A stretch of DNA of 64,000 nucleotides from Oribacterium sp. oral taxon 078 str. F0262. GTDB taxonomy: Bacteria; Bacillota; Clostridia; Lachnospirales; Lachnospiraceae. Below, piece by piece: positions 32,547-41,480 of the stretch. The notes under the pieces were generated by a model. That model ran no database searches. It was given only the letters and a program-made list of their open reading frames with translations, and was not told where the DNA came from. Numbering within the stretch: the first letter of the stretch is position 1; each line of letters begins with the position of its first letter. The stretch lies in the NCBI RefSeq assembly GCF_000160135.1, contig NZ_GG729936.1, forward strand, positions 90,961 through 154,960. Reading direction: 5' to 3'. The position numbers were made by a program, and so were the translations under genes.

Positions 32547-35164
32547 CGCTGCTCCCCGCCTTTCCTTCCCTCCGCCCGGACAGCTTCCGCTCCTGTCTCC
32601 GTCTTCCCCGCGGCTTCCAGGATTCTCGATGCGGAGAGTCGAAGGAGCTCAAGACTGAGCTCTCCCTTCCGGAGGGCCTCCCTCATATTCTCAAGATCCT
32701 CCGGAGCTCCCGGCATGATGAGATCATTCCCCGCCCTGATGCAGCCGCTCGCCGTGCAGAGCGCGGCATCTGTACTCATATTCGTCGTTCCCCAGTCGCT
32801 CATGATGAGCCCCCGGAAGCCCCATTCCTTTCTCGCGATCTCCGTGCAGAGCGCGCGGTTATTCGCGCTGTGCACTCCATTGATGAGATTATAGGAGCTC
32901 ATGATCGCCCCCGGAGCCGCATTTTTCACGGCGAGCTCAAAGCCGCGGAGATAGATCTCCCGGAGAGCCCTCTCGGAGACGATATCGTCGGAGCCCATGC
33001 GGTTGTCCTCCTGATTGTTCCCCGCAAGATGCTTGATCGTCACAAAATGCCCCTTCCTCTCCTGTACCCCCAGAGAAAGGGAGGCCGCCATGACGCCGGA
33101 GAGAAGCGGATCCTCGGAATAATATTCGAAATTTCTCCCGCAGAGCGGATTCCTGTGAATGTTCATACCGGGCGCAAGCCAAATCGCGATATGGAAAAGC
33201 TCCATCTCCTCGGAAACCGCCTCTCCGATCTCCCGGAGGAGCCGGGGGTCAAAGCTCTGCGCAAGGAGAGTCCCCACCGGAAAGGCCGTGCAGTACTGAT
33301 AAACGATGCGCTCCGCGGGATCCCTCTCCTCCGCTTTCCGAAAGAAGCCGCACTCCAGCGCGGAAATAAGTCCGCCGGAGAGAAGTCTTCCGTCCTTTTC
33401 CCTCGGCTCTGCCTCCAGGCGAAGCCCTGCCGGGCCGTCCGCGAGCATCATCGACTCCACTTTCCCAAACGCAGTATCCAGAGCGATCGTCTCCCCGGCG
33501 GCGCCGGGCACGGACTGCGGGAAAGCCTCCTTCCCGTCCTGTTCTCTGATCCTCCCCGTCACAAGATGAAGGAGCTCCTCCTCCGAAAGCCCCGCCGCGA
33601 TTTCCGCGGCCCTCCTTCCGGGCAAGGGTCCCTCTTCCCGATAGGAGAGCTCGCGAAGACAGAGCTTCTCCGCCGGAAGCTCCGTCTCCGGAAGCGAAAG
33701 CTCCTCCCAGGCCGCGCAGAGCTTCTCCTGCATTTCCCGGCTCCGTCTGATCTCGGAGAGCTCCTCCCGGATCGAAAGCTCCGGGCGAAGCTTCAAAAGC
33801 ACAGCCTCTCTTCCGAGCCGAAGCTTCCAGACCGCCTTCGACGCCCTGAGGCTTCCGCCGATCCAGATCCCGTAGCAGCCTCTCTCCAGGAGATAGGCAG
33901 AGCGCTTCTCCTCGTAGGAAGCGAGAAGATAGATCGGAATCCGAAGCAAAAATTCCTCACTCTCCCCCGGGGAGAGCAGGGCAGTCTTTCGAAAGCCGAT
34001 CAGTCTCCTGTGCTCCTTCTCCAGCTCTCCGGCAGGAAGGGAAGCATAGATCTGGACGCACTCCCTCCCCGCATAGCGGGAGCCGGTATTCTCGACCCGG
34101 ATCGAAAGCTCCAGGGCCGGCTCCACCCCCGCAGACTCCGCCTGCTCCCTCCGATTTTCCTGATCCCCGGATTGCAGGCCAAGTCCGGAGAGAAGCGTGG
34201 ATCCATAGGAGAGCGCGGACTCCGCCTCCCCCTCCAAAAAGCGAAGCGACTCGAGGCGGATACCGAAATCCGTATAGGAAAGCCCCTCTCCAAAGCCGTA
34301 GCGAAGCGGAACGGAGAAGCTGTCAAAATAGCGGTAGCCAACATAAATCCCTTCCCTGTATTCCTCCCGGGAGAGATCGCCGCTCAGATAGGAAAAGGAC
34401 TCCGCGTTCGGATAGTCCTCATAGCGAAGCGCCCAGCTGTCTGTGAGCCTTCCGGAGGGAGAGACCGCGCCGGATAAGATATCCGAGACGGCATTCCCCC
34501 CTTCCATACCGGGCTGAGAAAGGAAGAGAATCGCGCGGATATTCGGAAGCCGCTCCGTAAAGGAGAGATCCACGGGACCCCCGGTATTCAGAAGGAGGAT
34601 CAGATCCCGGTAGAGCTCTGAAAGCTCCGAGAGCTCCCGCTCCTCCTCTTTACTCAGAAAATAGTCTCCCGGCTCTTTCCTCCGGTCTTTTCCCTCTCCG
34701 GCGGTCCGGCTCAGGACATAGATCGCGCAGTCCGCCTCTGTCTTTACGATTTTTCCGCCGCTTGGGCTGCGGAATGGATTTTTCGTATAAATCTCAAAAA
34801 ATTCCGCATCATTCCCATTCCCTTCCTCAAACTCCGAGAGAATCCTATCTCGCCAGGAAAGCCTCGCCTCCTGGAAGCGCTTCTCATAGTCGGAGAGCCA
34901 GTCCTCATTTTCGATTGTAAAGCCGGCGCTTTTCAGCCCCTGCCAGATGTTCACAGACTCCCGCGCATTGACATCTCCCGAGCCGCTTCCTCCCTTTACG
35001 GTCCCCACTGCGCCCGCGCCATAGAGAGCGAGACTCTGCCCCGCAGCAAGCGGAAGGATTCCCTCATTTTTCAAAAGCACGATTCCCTCTGCCGCGGCTC
35101 GCCTCGCCAAAGCCCGGTGTCTGATCTCATAATCCAAAAGCTTCCGCTCTGCTCTTTCTCCCAT
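32543..35164 (-). CDS. Glycoside hydrolase family 3 with permuted domain order
   Basis: GH3 beta-glycosidase of 873 residues. The usual second domain comes first ([35 protein letters not shown], about 20-310). An Fn3-like region (about 410-500) comes next and the TIM barrel comes last. The barrel carries [42 protein letters not shown] and the nucleophile Asp790 in MSDWG. Permuted GH3 enzymes are known in ruminal and gut Clostridia. No signal peptide is seen, so it acts in the cytoplasm. It overlaps glpK by 4 bp. The aglycone or sugar is not told by sequence. Confidence 0.93.
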   Translation of the reverse strand: MGERAERKLLDYEIRHRALARRAAAEGIVLLKNEGILPLAAGQSLALYGAGAVGTVKGGSGSGDVNARESVNIWQGLKSAGFTIENEDWLSDYEKRFQEARLSWRDRILSEFEEGNGNDAEFFEIYTKNPFRSPSGGKIVKTEADCAIYVLSRTAGEGKDRRKEPGDYFLSKEEERELSELSELYRDLILLLNTGGPVDLSFTERLPNIRAILFLSQPGMEGGNAVSDILSGAVSPSGRLTDSWALRYEDYPNAESFSYLSGDLSREEYREGIYVGYRYFDSFSVPLRYGFGEGLSYTDFGIRLESLRFLEGEAESALSYGSTLLSGLGLQSGDQENRREQAESAGVEPALELSIRVENTGSRYAGRECVQIYASLPAGELEKEHRRLIGFRKTALLSPGESEEFLLRIPIYLLASYEEKRSAYLLERGCYGIWIGGSLRASKAVWKLRLGREAVLLKLRPELSIREELSEIRRSREMQEKLCAAWEELSLPETELPAEKLCLRELSYREEGPLPGRRAAEIAAGLSEEELLHLVTGRIREQDGKEAFPQSVPGAAGETIALDTAFGKVESMMLADGPAGLRLEAEPREKDGRLLSGGLISALECGFFRKAEERDPAERIVYQYCTAFPVGTLLAQSFDPRLLREIGEAVSEEMELFHIAIWLAPGMNIHRNPLCGRNFEYYSEDPLLSGVMAASLSLGVQERKGHFVTIKHLAGNNQEDNRMGSDDIVSERALREIYLRGFELAVKNAAPGAIMSSYNLINGVHSANNRALCTEIARKEWGFRGLIMSDWGTTNMSTDAALCTASGCIRAGNDLIMPGAPEDLENMREALRKGELSLELLRLSASRILEAAGKTETGAEAVRAEGRKGGEQR

Positions 35165-35362
35165 CAAAAGCCCTCCTTCCGTCTCCGTTCGCCCTCTCTC
35201 CTTCCACTTCTCCTCCGCAAGGGATGCCGCAGAGCGTGAACGCCTTCGAAAAAGACCGCCCCCTCTCTTTCCGTCCCCCCGCCGGAGGAATACCGCAGGG
35301 CGGATCCTCTCCCAGTCAGTCCCAGACATAATGTCGGCCCCGCTGTGCCGCTTTTCTCCCTC

Positions 35363-36301
35363 TTAGAGCCAGTCCCAGTCCGGGATAAAGCTCTCCTTCG
35401 CCGCGCCCTCCTCCTGGATAAAGGCGTGCTCTATTCCGAGGGAGAGCGCATAGTCCAAGAGCCGCCCGTACTCCCGCTTTGTCACACAGCGATTGATCTC
35501 CGGATAAGCCGAGAGGCCCGGAACGGGAGTGTACTGCTGCATGAGGCTGAGATATACCTTCTCCCCATAATGCTCGTGGACATAGCGAACGATTGCCTTC
35601 CCGTCCCGCACCATACCGGGCATCAGAAGATGGCGGACGATCACGCCCCTCCTCATCATCCCCCGGGAATCAAAGACCGCTTCCCCGCACTGCTCCGTCA
35701 TCTCCCTGAGGCTCTCCTTCGCTCTCTTTGGATAGTCGAAGGCAGCAGAATAGCGCTGAGCCTTCTCAGGATCCATATATTTAAAATCCATGAGATATAT
35801 GTCTGCGAGTCCCTTCAGGAGCCGAAGCTGAGGTCTGCACTCATAGCCCGAGCAGTTGATCACATAGGGAATCCGGAGCCCTCTCTCCCTCGCCTCCCTC
35901 ATCGCGGGGACCAGCAGAGGGATCTCGTGATCCGGACTCACGAGATTGATATTGTTTGCCCCCTCCTTCTGCAGCCGGAGAAAAAGCTCCGAAAGCTCCG
36001 ACGGGCGAAGCGCTCTCCCGCCCTCTCTCCGGGAAATTGCAGAATTCTGGCAAAAAACGCAGCGAAGGGCACAGCCTGTGAAAAACACGGCCCCGCTCCC
36101 CTCCTTACCGGAGATGCACGGCTCCTCCCAGAAATGGAGAGCGGCCCTCGCCACAAAAAGCTTCGCGGAGGCCCCGCAAAAGCCCCTCTGCCCGAGGAGG
36201 CGGTTCACAGCACACTGCCTCGGACAGAGACGGCAGGAGGACAGAATCCCGGAAGGATCCTCGGAAAAACACCTCTCTCCTTCTTCCCTCTTCTCTTCCA
36301 T
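35363..36301 (-). CDS. PflA-like radical SAM protein
   Basis: Radical SAM protein of 312 residues (COG1313 type, related to pyruvate formate-lyase activating enzymes). The [4Fe-4S] motif is C77xxxC81xxC84 (GCALRCVFC). An extra N-terminal cysteine cluster (C23, C26, C30, C42) could hold another cluster or zinc. The substrate is unknown. ATG 36301 follows TTTGGGGAATAGA. It is transcribed away from the rhodanese-PP-loop gene across a 341-bp gap. Confidence 0.9.
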   Translation of the reverse strand: MEEKREEGERCFSEDPSGILSSCRLCPRQCAVNRLLGQRGFCGASAKLFVARAALHFWEEPCISGKEGSGAVFFTGCALRCVFCQNSAISRREGGRALRPSELSELFLRLQKEGANNINLVSPDHEIPLLVPAMREARERGLRIPYVINCSGYECRPQLRLLKGLADIYLMDFKYMDPEKAQRYSAAFDYPKRAKESLREMTEQCGEAVFDSRGMMRRGVIVRHLLMPGMVRDGKAIVRYVHEHYGEKVYLSLMQQYTPVPGLSAYPEINRCVTKREYGRLLDYALSLGIEHAFIQEEGAAKESFIPDWDWL

Positions 36302-36642
36302 TCTATTCCCCAAAGACTCGCGCCGATACTTCCGCCCTGATACTTAAACGCTCCGAGTCTGACGCCCCGGCCATTTTGTCTGTCCGCGCTGCCGCCCCGG
36401 CGACTCGGCTTCGCCCGGGAGGCTTCAGCCGATCTCCCTTCGGGAGACACTTCTCTCCGAGAAGTGGTCAAGGACGCTCCGAGTCTGCCTGATGGCAGAC
36501 TTCTACGCTATGATAACAAGCAGGCTCCTGCCTGGCAAGATTGGTGTCTTTTCTTTCCGAAAAAAAACTGTTATGCTGTCCGGAGGATTTGAAAGAAAGA
36601 TAGAAGAAAATAGAAAGCTGCGGTCGGGGAGGGAAGGTATCG
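36302..36642. other. Divergent intergenic region with several hairpins
   Basis: This 341-bp gap lies between divergently transcribed genes and should hold both promoters. No clear -35/-10 pair was found for either. It contains two exact copies of ACGCTCCGAGTCTG (36348-36361, 36474-36487). Three perfect small hairpins also sit in the middle: TCTCCCTTCGGGAGA (36433-36447), ACTTCTCTCCGAGAAGT (36449-36465) and GTCTGCCTGATGGCAGAC (36483-36500). These may form a structured leader for the plus-strand gene. Confidence 0.5.
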
Positions 36643-37806
36643 ATGGAGGATCTTACAAGGGAAGTCAGCGCGGAGGAACTGGAGAGCTGGCCGCGCTCCT
36701 CATACAGAAGCATCGACATCCGGGACGAGGAGGATTTCCGGCAGGGAAAGCTTCCCGATGCCGTCCGGATGGATATCGAAAGGATCGCCGATGGGGAGCA
36801 TGGACTCCCGAGAGACCGGCGTCTTCTTCTCTACTGCAAATACGGCTCCCTCTCCCGGCAGGCCGCGGAGCTGCTCCTTGAGCAGGGCTATGACGCCTGG
36901 AGCCTGAGGGGAGGCTATGGGGAATGGCTGCTCCGGAAAATACAGAGGGAGCTCTGCCCGGAGGAGCGCCGGAGAGAGATAGAGGAAAGCATCCGAAAGC
37001 GCTTTCGAAGAAGGCTGTACACCCCCTTCGCAAAGGCCTTGAATGATTATGAGCTTGTGGAGGAGGGAGACCGGATCTGCGTCTGCATCTCGGGCGGGAA
37101 GGATTCCATGCTCATGGCGAAGCTCTTTCAGGAGGTAAAAAGGCATAATAAGTTCCCCTTTGAACTTGTCTTTTTATGCATGGACCCCGGCTACAATGAG
37201 GCGAACCGCCGCATCATCGAGGAAAACGCCGCCCTCCTCGGCATCCCGCTCCGCTTTTTCCAGACAGAGATCTTCGACGCGGTTTTTCACATTGAAAAAT
37301 CCCCCTGCTATGTCTGCGCCAGGATGCGGCGCGGCTGGCTTTACAGGAGGGCCCGGGAATTGGGCTGCAACAAGATTGCGCTCGGCCACCATTATGACGA
37401 TGTGATCGAGACCGTACTGATGGGCATGCTCTACAGCGGCCAGTTTCAGGCCATGATGCCGAAGCTCCGCTCCACAAACTTCGAGGGCATGGAGCTCATC
37501 CGCCCCCTCTACCTGATCCGGGAGGAGGATATCCTCCGCTGGCGGGACGAAAACCATCTGAACTTTATCCAGTGCGCCTGCAAGTTCACCGAGAGCTGCA
37601 GCAGCTGTCAGACCGACGGCACGAGCAGCTCCAAGCGGCTTGAGACAAAGAGGCTCATCGCAAGTCTCAAAAGGACGAACCCCTTCATCGAAAAAAATCT
37701 TTTTAAATCCATGGAGAACGTATCCTTAAATACGGTTCTCGCCGTCCGGGAAAACGGCGTAAAGCACAGCTTCCTGGAATGGTACGGCAAAAAGCGGAGC
37801 TTCTGA
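36643..37806 (+). CDS. Rhodanese fused to a TtcA-like tRNA thiolation ATPase
   Basis: A 387-residue two-domain protein, the only clear plus-strand gene. Residues 1-100 form a rhodanese-like domain with a likely catalytic Cys65 in LLLYCKYGSLSRQ. Residues 120-387 form a PP-loop ATPase of the TtcA type with SGGKDS (150-155), C222xxC225, GHHYDD, and C311, C313, C319, C322 near the end, which may hold an Fe-S cluster. A sulfur carrier fused to its acceptor enzyme would pass persulfide to a tRNA base such as C32. The exact tRNA site is not known. GGAGGGAAGG precedes ATG 36643. Confidence 0.9.
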   Translation: MEDLTREVSAEELESWPRSSYRSIDIRDEEDFRQGKLPDAVRMDIERIADGEHGLPRDRRLLLYCKYGSLSRQAAELLLEQGYDAWSLRGGYGEWLLRKIQRELCPEERRREIEESIRKRFRRRLYTPFAKALNDYELVEEGDRICVCISGGKDSMLMAKLFQEVKRHNKFPFELVFLCMDPGYNEANRRIIEENAALLGIPLRFFQTEIFDAVFHIEKSPCYVCARMRRGWLYRRARELGCNKIALGHHYDDVIETVLMGMLYSGQFQAMMPKLRSTNFEGMELIRPLYLIREEDILRWRDENHLNFIQCACKFTESCSSCQTDGTSSSKRLETKRLIASLKRTNPFIEKNLFKSMENVSLNTVLAVRENGVKHSFLEWYGKKRSF

Positions 37807-37810
37807 ACGA

Positions 37811-38575
37811 TCAGGTGCGGAAACCGCTTTTCTTCATGAGCTCTCCCAGCGTCGTTGTGACGGCGCCGCTCTCACGGTAGTTCTCGCGGAAGTTCTCCCG
37901 CTCTCTCCTCTCCTCCCTGTCCGCTCTCTCGCTCTCCAGCTCCTTCATGGAGAGACTGATGCGGCCGTCCTTCATCGCCGTGATCTTGACTGTGACGCTC
38001 TGCCCCTCCTTCAGGACATCCGCCGGCGTCTTGATCCTCCTCTGGGAGATCTGGGAGACATGCAAAAGCCCGGTCACGCCGTCCCCGATATCGACAAAGG
38101 CGCCGTAATCCTTCAGGCTCTCAACCTTCCCCTCCAGCACAGATCCGACCTCCAGCTTCGCGGCCTTTTCCGCCCGCAGTTTCTCGGCCTCCTCCCGGAG
38201 AAGCTCCTTTGCGGAGAGAACAAGCCGGTTCCCCTCGGGTTCCGCGGTGACGACTCTCACCGTAAGCCGCTTTCCGACCCAGTTCGGGAGATCCTTCTCC
38301 TCCACAAAGGAGAGGGAGAGCTTAGAGGCCGGGATGAAGGCGCGAATCCCCTCGAGAGTCGTGGTCACGCCGCTCTTCACCGCTTCCTGGATCTCTACCT
38401 CTACCGGAATCTTATTCTCATAATCATCCAGGATCTTCTCCCACTGGGCCATGTCCGCTCTCTTTTGCTGCCTGTGGCTGCGGAGGGACTCCTCCAGCTC
38501 CTCCTTATAATCCTCCATGGAGGGAATTTCCTTCCCGTCCGATGTCATCATCTCTTTCTCCCGCTCTTCTTCCAT
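37811..38575 (-). CDS. S1 RNA-binding domain protein
   Basis: A 254-residue protein with two S1 domains. The first (about 55-125) is divergent; the second (about 142-212) is classic (LKDYGAFVDIGDGVTGLLHVSQIS). The N- and C-terminal arms are charged. Related proteins in Firmicutes are paralogues of ribosomal S1 and may act in RNA binding or decay. ATG 38575 is preceded by GGTGAGGTAGAAGTG; later Met codons are possible starts. Its end is only 4 bp from the convergent rhodanese-PP-loop gene, with no room for a terminator. Confidence 0.88.
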   Translation of the reverse strand: MEEEREKEMMTSDGKEIPSMEDYKEELEESLRSHRQQKRADMAQWEKILDDYENKIPVEVEIQEAVKSGVTTTLEGIRAFIPASKLSLSFVEEKDLPNWVGKRLTVRVVTAEPEGNRLVLSAKELLREEAEKLRAEKAAKLEVGSVLEGKVESLKDYGAFVDIGDGVTGLLHVSQISQRRIKTPADVLKEGQSVTVKITAMKDGRISLSMKELESERADREERRERENFRENYRESGAVTTTLGELMKKSGFRT

Positions 38576-38686
38576 CACTTCTACCTCACCTTTCCAGCCT
38601 GAGCCGGCTGACAAAAAATTCTCACTTCGGATATCCTAGCACAGAGCATAGGAAAAGTCACCTTTCATTTCCCGCTCTCCGGCGCC

Positions 38687-40309
38687 TCAGTCTCCGATGA
38701 CATTTCGGATCGCCACCGGCGTCCGGTAATTCCAGCGATAGATCCGGATCCCCGATCTTCTGGACGCCGCGTTTACGACCTGCCCGTTTCCGATATAGAT
38801 CCCGACATGGTTCACCCTCCCGGAGCGGTTTGCGTAGAAGATGAGATCGCCCGGCCGCATGCTGCCGCTGTCCACCTTGACACCGGTCCTGGCCTGCTCC
38901 CTCGAAACTCTCGGAAGGTAGATATCAAAATTCTTCATGACGGACTGCGTAAAGCCCGAGCAGTCCGCGCCATGGGTGAGGGATGTCCCTCCCCAGACAT
39001 AGCGGTTCCCGACAAACTGGCAGGCGAAGTTTACGATCTGGTTCCGCCTCTCCATCGCCGCATTCGCCGCCTCCAGCGCCGGATGATATTCTACAGCCTC
39101 CTGGAGCCCGTAGGTGACGGAGACATTGTTGTCCCTCGTAGAGACATAGGCCCCCTGCTCCCCATCGTCGTCATCCCCGCTGTCCAGGTCGAGCTGCACC
39201 CATCCGTCGAGCTGATTGACGACCAGATACCTCTGATCCTTTGTGATCTGCGTCCAGGCCCTGGACTCCGTGCTCGGCTCGGAGCGGACATTGAGGGAAT
39301 TCGTATTGACGATCGCCATGACCTGCGCATTGTCAACGGCGAGTCTCTCCGCCTCCGCCCCGGTCGCAACGAGCTCCGCCTTCACATAGCCCGTCACGGC
39401 TCCCGACTGGATCTTGTACCAGCCGTTCTCCTCTCCCAGAATATTGCCCCCCGCAAAGCCCGGGAATTTGCCGACGATATTTCGTATGCCGTCCTCCTCC
39501 GGACTCGAACGGATATTGATATAATCCCCCGCCTTTGAGACCCCGAGACGGTCATAGAGATTTAAGACCTTTTGCTTTAAGTTGAGAGACCTCGCCTCGT
39601 CGAGACCGTAGTCCAGGGAGACATTCTCCGGGTCCGCGGACATGTAGGCGGAGGAAATGCCGTCGATATTATCCACGGTGATCTCAACCCAGTCCCGGCC
39701 CGCTCTCCCGATCAGCTGGTAGGTCTCTCCCGCCGCAGCGGAGCCCACCGTATTTCCGTCGCTGATCTCCGGTGTGGAACGGATCCTGAGCTTATCCGCG
39801 AGAACCTTCGCCCTGGGGGCGAGCAGCGTCTTCGCCTTCTCCTTCGCCTCTTCTCCGCCCAAGAGGAAGGAGGTCGAGATATAGCCGTCCATCCCTCCGG
39901 ATCTCACATGGGCCCAGCCCTGCGCGCCCTCGGGATCGATCTCCTCGATATCCACAGCCGCTCCGTCCTTCAGCATGCCCATGATATTTGTGATATCCGT
40001 CTGGTTCGGCTTCGAGCGGAAGTTAATGTAAGACGCGCACTGTATGATGCCAAGATTTTGGTAATTAGAGAGCGCCTGCTTCATCTCCTCCGCGAGAAGC
40101 TGCCCGGAAAGTCTCTTGATCTCCGAGGCGGTCGCAGGCCCCTCCCGGGAGGAGAGTGATCCGGCCTCCTTCCCTGCGCCTCTCCCGGAAAGCGCCCCTC
40201 CCCGGACGAGGAAGAGGAGTATAAGGAAAAGAAGGGTGAGGAAAAGGGAGGCGGGAAGCAGCGGCCTGCCGGTCCCCCCGAAACGAAACCTGATCCTTGG
40301 TATCTTCAT
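38687..40309 (-). CDS. SH3b and NlpC/P60 cell-wall endopeptidase
   Basis: A 540-residue exported or membrane-anchored peptidase with an N-terminal hydrophobic segment (18-36) after a basic start. Four SH3b-like repeats (about 90-155, 165-230, 255-325 and 330-405) bind cell wall. A C-terminal NlpC/P60 domain has catalytic Cys450 (GADCSGF) and His501 (VNHVGIYIGNG). It likely cuts peptide cross-links of peptidoglycan during growth. A possible promoter lies at 40408-40437. Confidence 0.93.
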   Translation of the reverse strand: MKIPRIRFRFGGTGRPLLPASLFLTLLFLILLFLVRGGALSGRGAGKEAGSLSSREGPATASEIKRLSGQLLAEEMKQALSNYQNLGIIQCASYINFRSKPNQTDITNIMGMLKDGAAVDIEEIDPEGAQGWAHVRSGGMDGYISTSFLLGGEEAKEKAKTLLAPRAKVLADKLRIRSTPEISDGNTVGSAAAGETYQLIGRAGRDWVEITVDNIDGISSAYMSADPENVSLDYGLDEARSLNLKQKVLNLYDRLGVSKAGDYINIRSSPEEDGIRNIVGKFPGFAGGNILGEENGWYKIQSGAVTGYVKAELVATGAEAERLAVDNAQVMAIVNTNSLNVRSEPSTESRAWTQITKDQRYLVVNQLDGWVQLDLDSGDDDDGEQGAYVSTRDNNVSVTYGLQEAVEYHPALEAANAAMERRNQIVNFACQFVGNRYVWGGTSLTHGADCSGFTQSVMKNFDIYLPRVSREQARTGVKVDSGSMRPGDLIFYANRSGRVNHVGIYIGNGQVVNAASRRSGIRIYRWNYRTPVAIRNVIGD

Positions 40310-40407
40310 AGAAAGTTCTGCTCCGAATCTTCTCTGTTCTTCTCTGCCGCCGGGCGCTTTGAAGGAATATCAGAGCCTGCCGCGGAGGAGAGAGCTTCGA
40401 CACCGGA

Positions 40408-40437
40408 ATCATAACATAATTCTGCGGACTTTTTCCA
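40408..40437 (-). promoter_or_regulatory. Possible promoter of the SH3b-NlpC/P60 gene
   Basis: TATGAT (40408-40413) and TGGAAA (40432-40437) are spaced 18 bp apart on the minus strand, about 100 bp before the start codon. The -10 is good and the -35 matches at four positions. Confidence 0.4.
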
Positions 40438-40471
40438 GTCCTCCTTCCTTTCGCCCCTTCCCTTTCTTTCT

Positions 40472-40507
40472 GCCGCTTCCTTTTCTTCCTTAGGAAAAGG
40501 AAGCGGC
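40472..40507. terminator. Perfect 14-bp hairpin downstream of the TrpXYZ-type operon
   Basis: GCCGCTTCCTTTTC and GAAAAGGAAGCGGC pair perfectly across an 8-base loop. Neither strand has a T-run directly after it. It lies about 175 bp past the ABC ATPase stop codon. It may end that transcript without an ideal tail or be a different structure. Confidence 0.4.
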
Positions 40508-40682
40508 AAGCTGCGGCATACTATATGGCCCCCTTAATAAGATAAACTCGATGAGCTCTGCCTGTCCGCATATTTTATCAGCTGCGCTCCGAGTCTCCCC
40601 GCCGAAAAACAGGGCCGTCGGAGTGATAGCGTGCTGCGTCGGACAGGAAAACATCAGGAGCAAATATAAGGACCGCTCTTTC

Positions 40683-41480
40683 TCATTTTGAGAGGATCAT
40701 ACGGTCGTTCGCGAAGCTTCCGCCGGAGGCCTCTTCGAATTTATGGAGGAGTTCCTCCACCGTGAGCCTTTTCTTTTCCTCTCCGGAGACATCGTAGAGG
40801 ATGGACCCGCCGTGCATCATGATGAGGCGGTTCCCGATCGCGATGGCATCCCGCATATTATGCGTGACCATCAGCGCCGTGAGCTTGTCCTCCTCGACGA
40901 TCTCCCTCGTAAGCTCCAGGACCTTCGATGCGGTCTTCGGGTCCAGAGCCGCCGTGTGCTCGTCGAGGAGCAGCAGTTTCGGCCGCTTCAGCGTCGCCAT
41001 GAGGAGGGTGAGCGCCTGCCTCTGTCCCCCGGAGAGAAGCTTCACCTTCGTTCCCATCCTGCCCTGGAGTCCGAGCTCGAGCCTGCCCAGTGCCTTCCGG
41101 TAGAGCTCTCTCTCCTTCTCCTGCACGGCCCAGCGGAGGCCTCTCCTCTCCCCCCGCCGATAGGCGAGGGCGAGATTCTCCTCGATCTGCATATCCCCCG
41201 CGGTCCCCTTCATCGGGTCCTGAAATACTCTTCCGATATATTTCGCCCTCCGGTGCTCCGGCATCCTCGTGATATTCGTCCCGTCGATCTCGATCACGCC
41301 GGAATCCGGCTGGTAAACGCCCGCGATCATATTTAAGAGAGTGGATTTCCCCGCGCCGTTTCCCCCGATCACCGTCACGAAATCGCCTTCCTTAAGACAA
41401 AGGCTCACGCCGCAGAGCGCCATTTTCTCATTGACCGTCCCTCTGTGAAAGGTCTTCCGGATCTTCGTTATCCTAAGCAT
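40683..41480 (-). CDS. ABC transporter ATPase (TrpZ type)
   Basis: ABC ATPase of 265 residues partnering the fused binding-protein/permease upstream. Walker A is GGNGAGKST (39-47), the signature is LLSGGQRQALTLLMA, Walker B is LLLLDEHTAALDPK and the H-loop is VTHNMRD. The DEHTAALDPK form is typical of TrpXYZ-like, non-branched-chain systems. ATG 41480 overlaps the end of the previous gene by 8 bp. The longer open frame upstream lies within that gene and is not real. Confidence 0.93.
   Translation of the reverse strand: MLRITKIRKTFHRGTVNEKMALCGVSLCLKEGDFVTVIGGNGAGKSTLLNMIAGVYQPDSGVIEIDGTNITRMPEHRRAKYIGRVFQDPMKGTAGDMQIEENLALAYRRGERRGLRWAVQEKERELYRKALGRLELGLQGRMGTKVKLLSGGQRQALTLLMATLKRPKLLLLDEHTAALDPKTASKVLELTREIVEEDKLTALMVTHNMRDAIAIGNRLIMMHGGSILYDVSGEEKKRLTVEELLHKFEEASGGSFANDRMILSK

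Larger units (their letters stand above)
40310..40682. other. Intergenic region with strong inverted repeats
   Basis: No gene was found in this 373-bp gap. It holds the promoter candidate of the NlpC/P60 gene, a perfect 14-bp stem hairpin (40472-40507), and an imperfect inverted repeat from 40561 to 40648. The latter has outer arms CCTGTCCG and CGGACAGG and inner arms CTCCGA and TCGGAG. No T-run follows either, so they may be weak terminators or a structured RNA. Purpose unknown. Confidence 0.5.
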
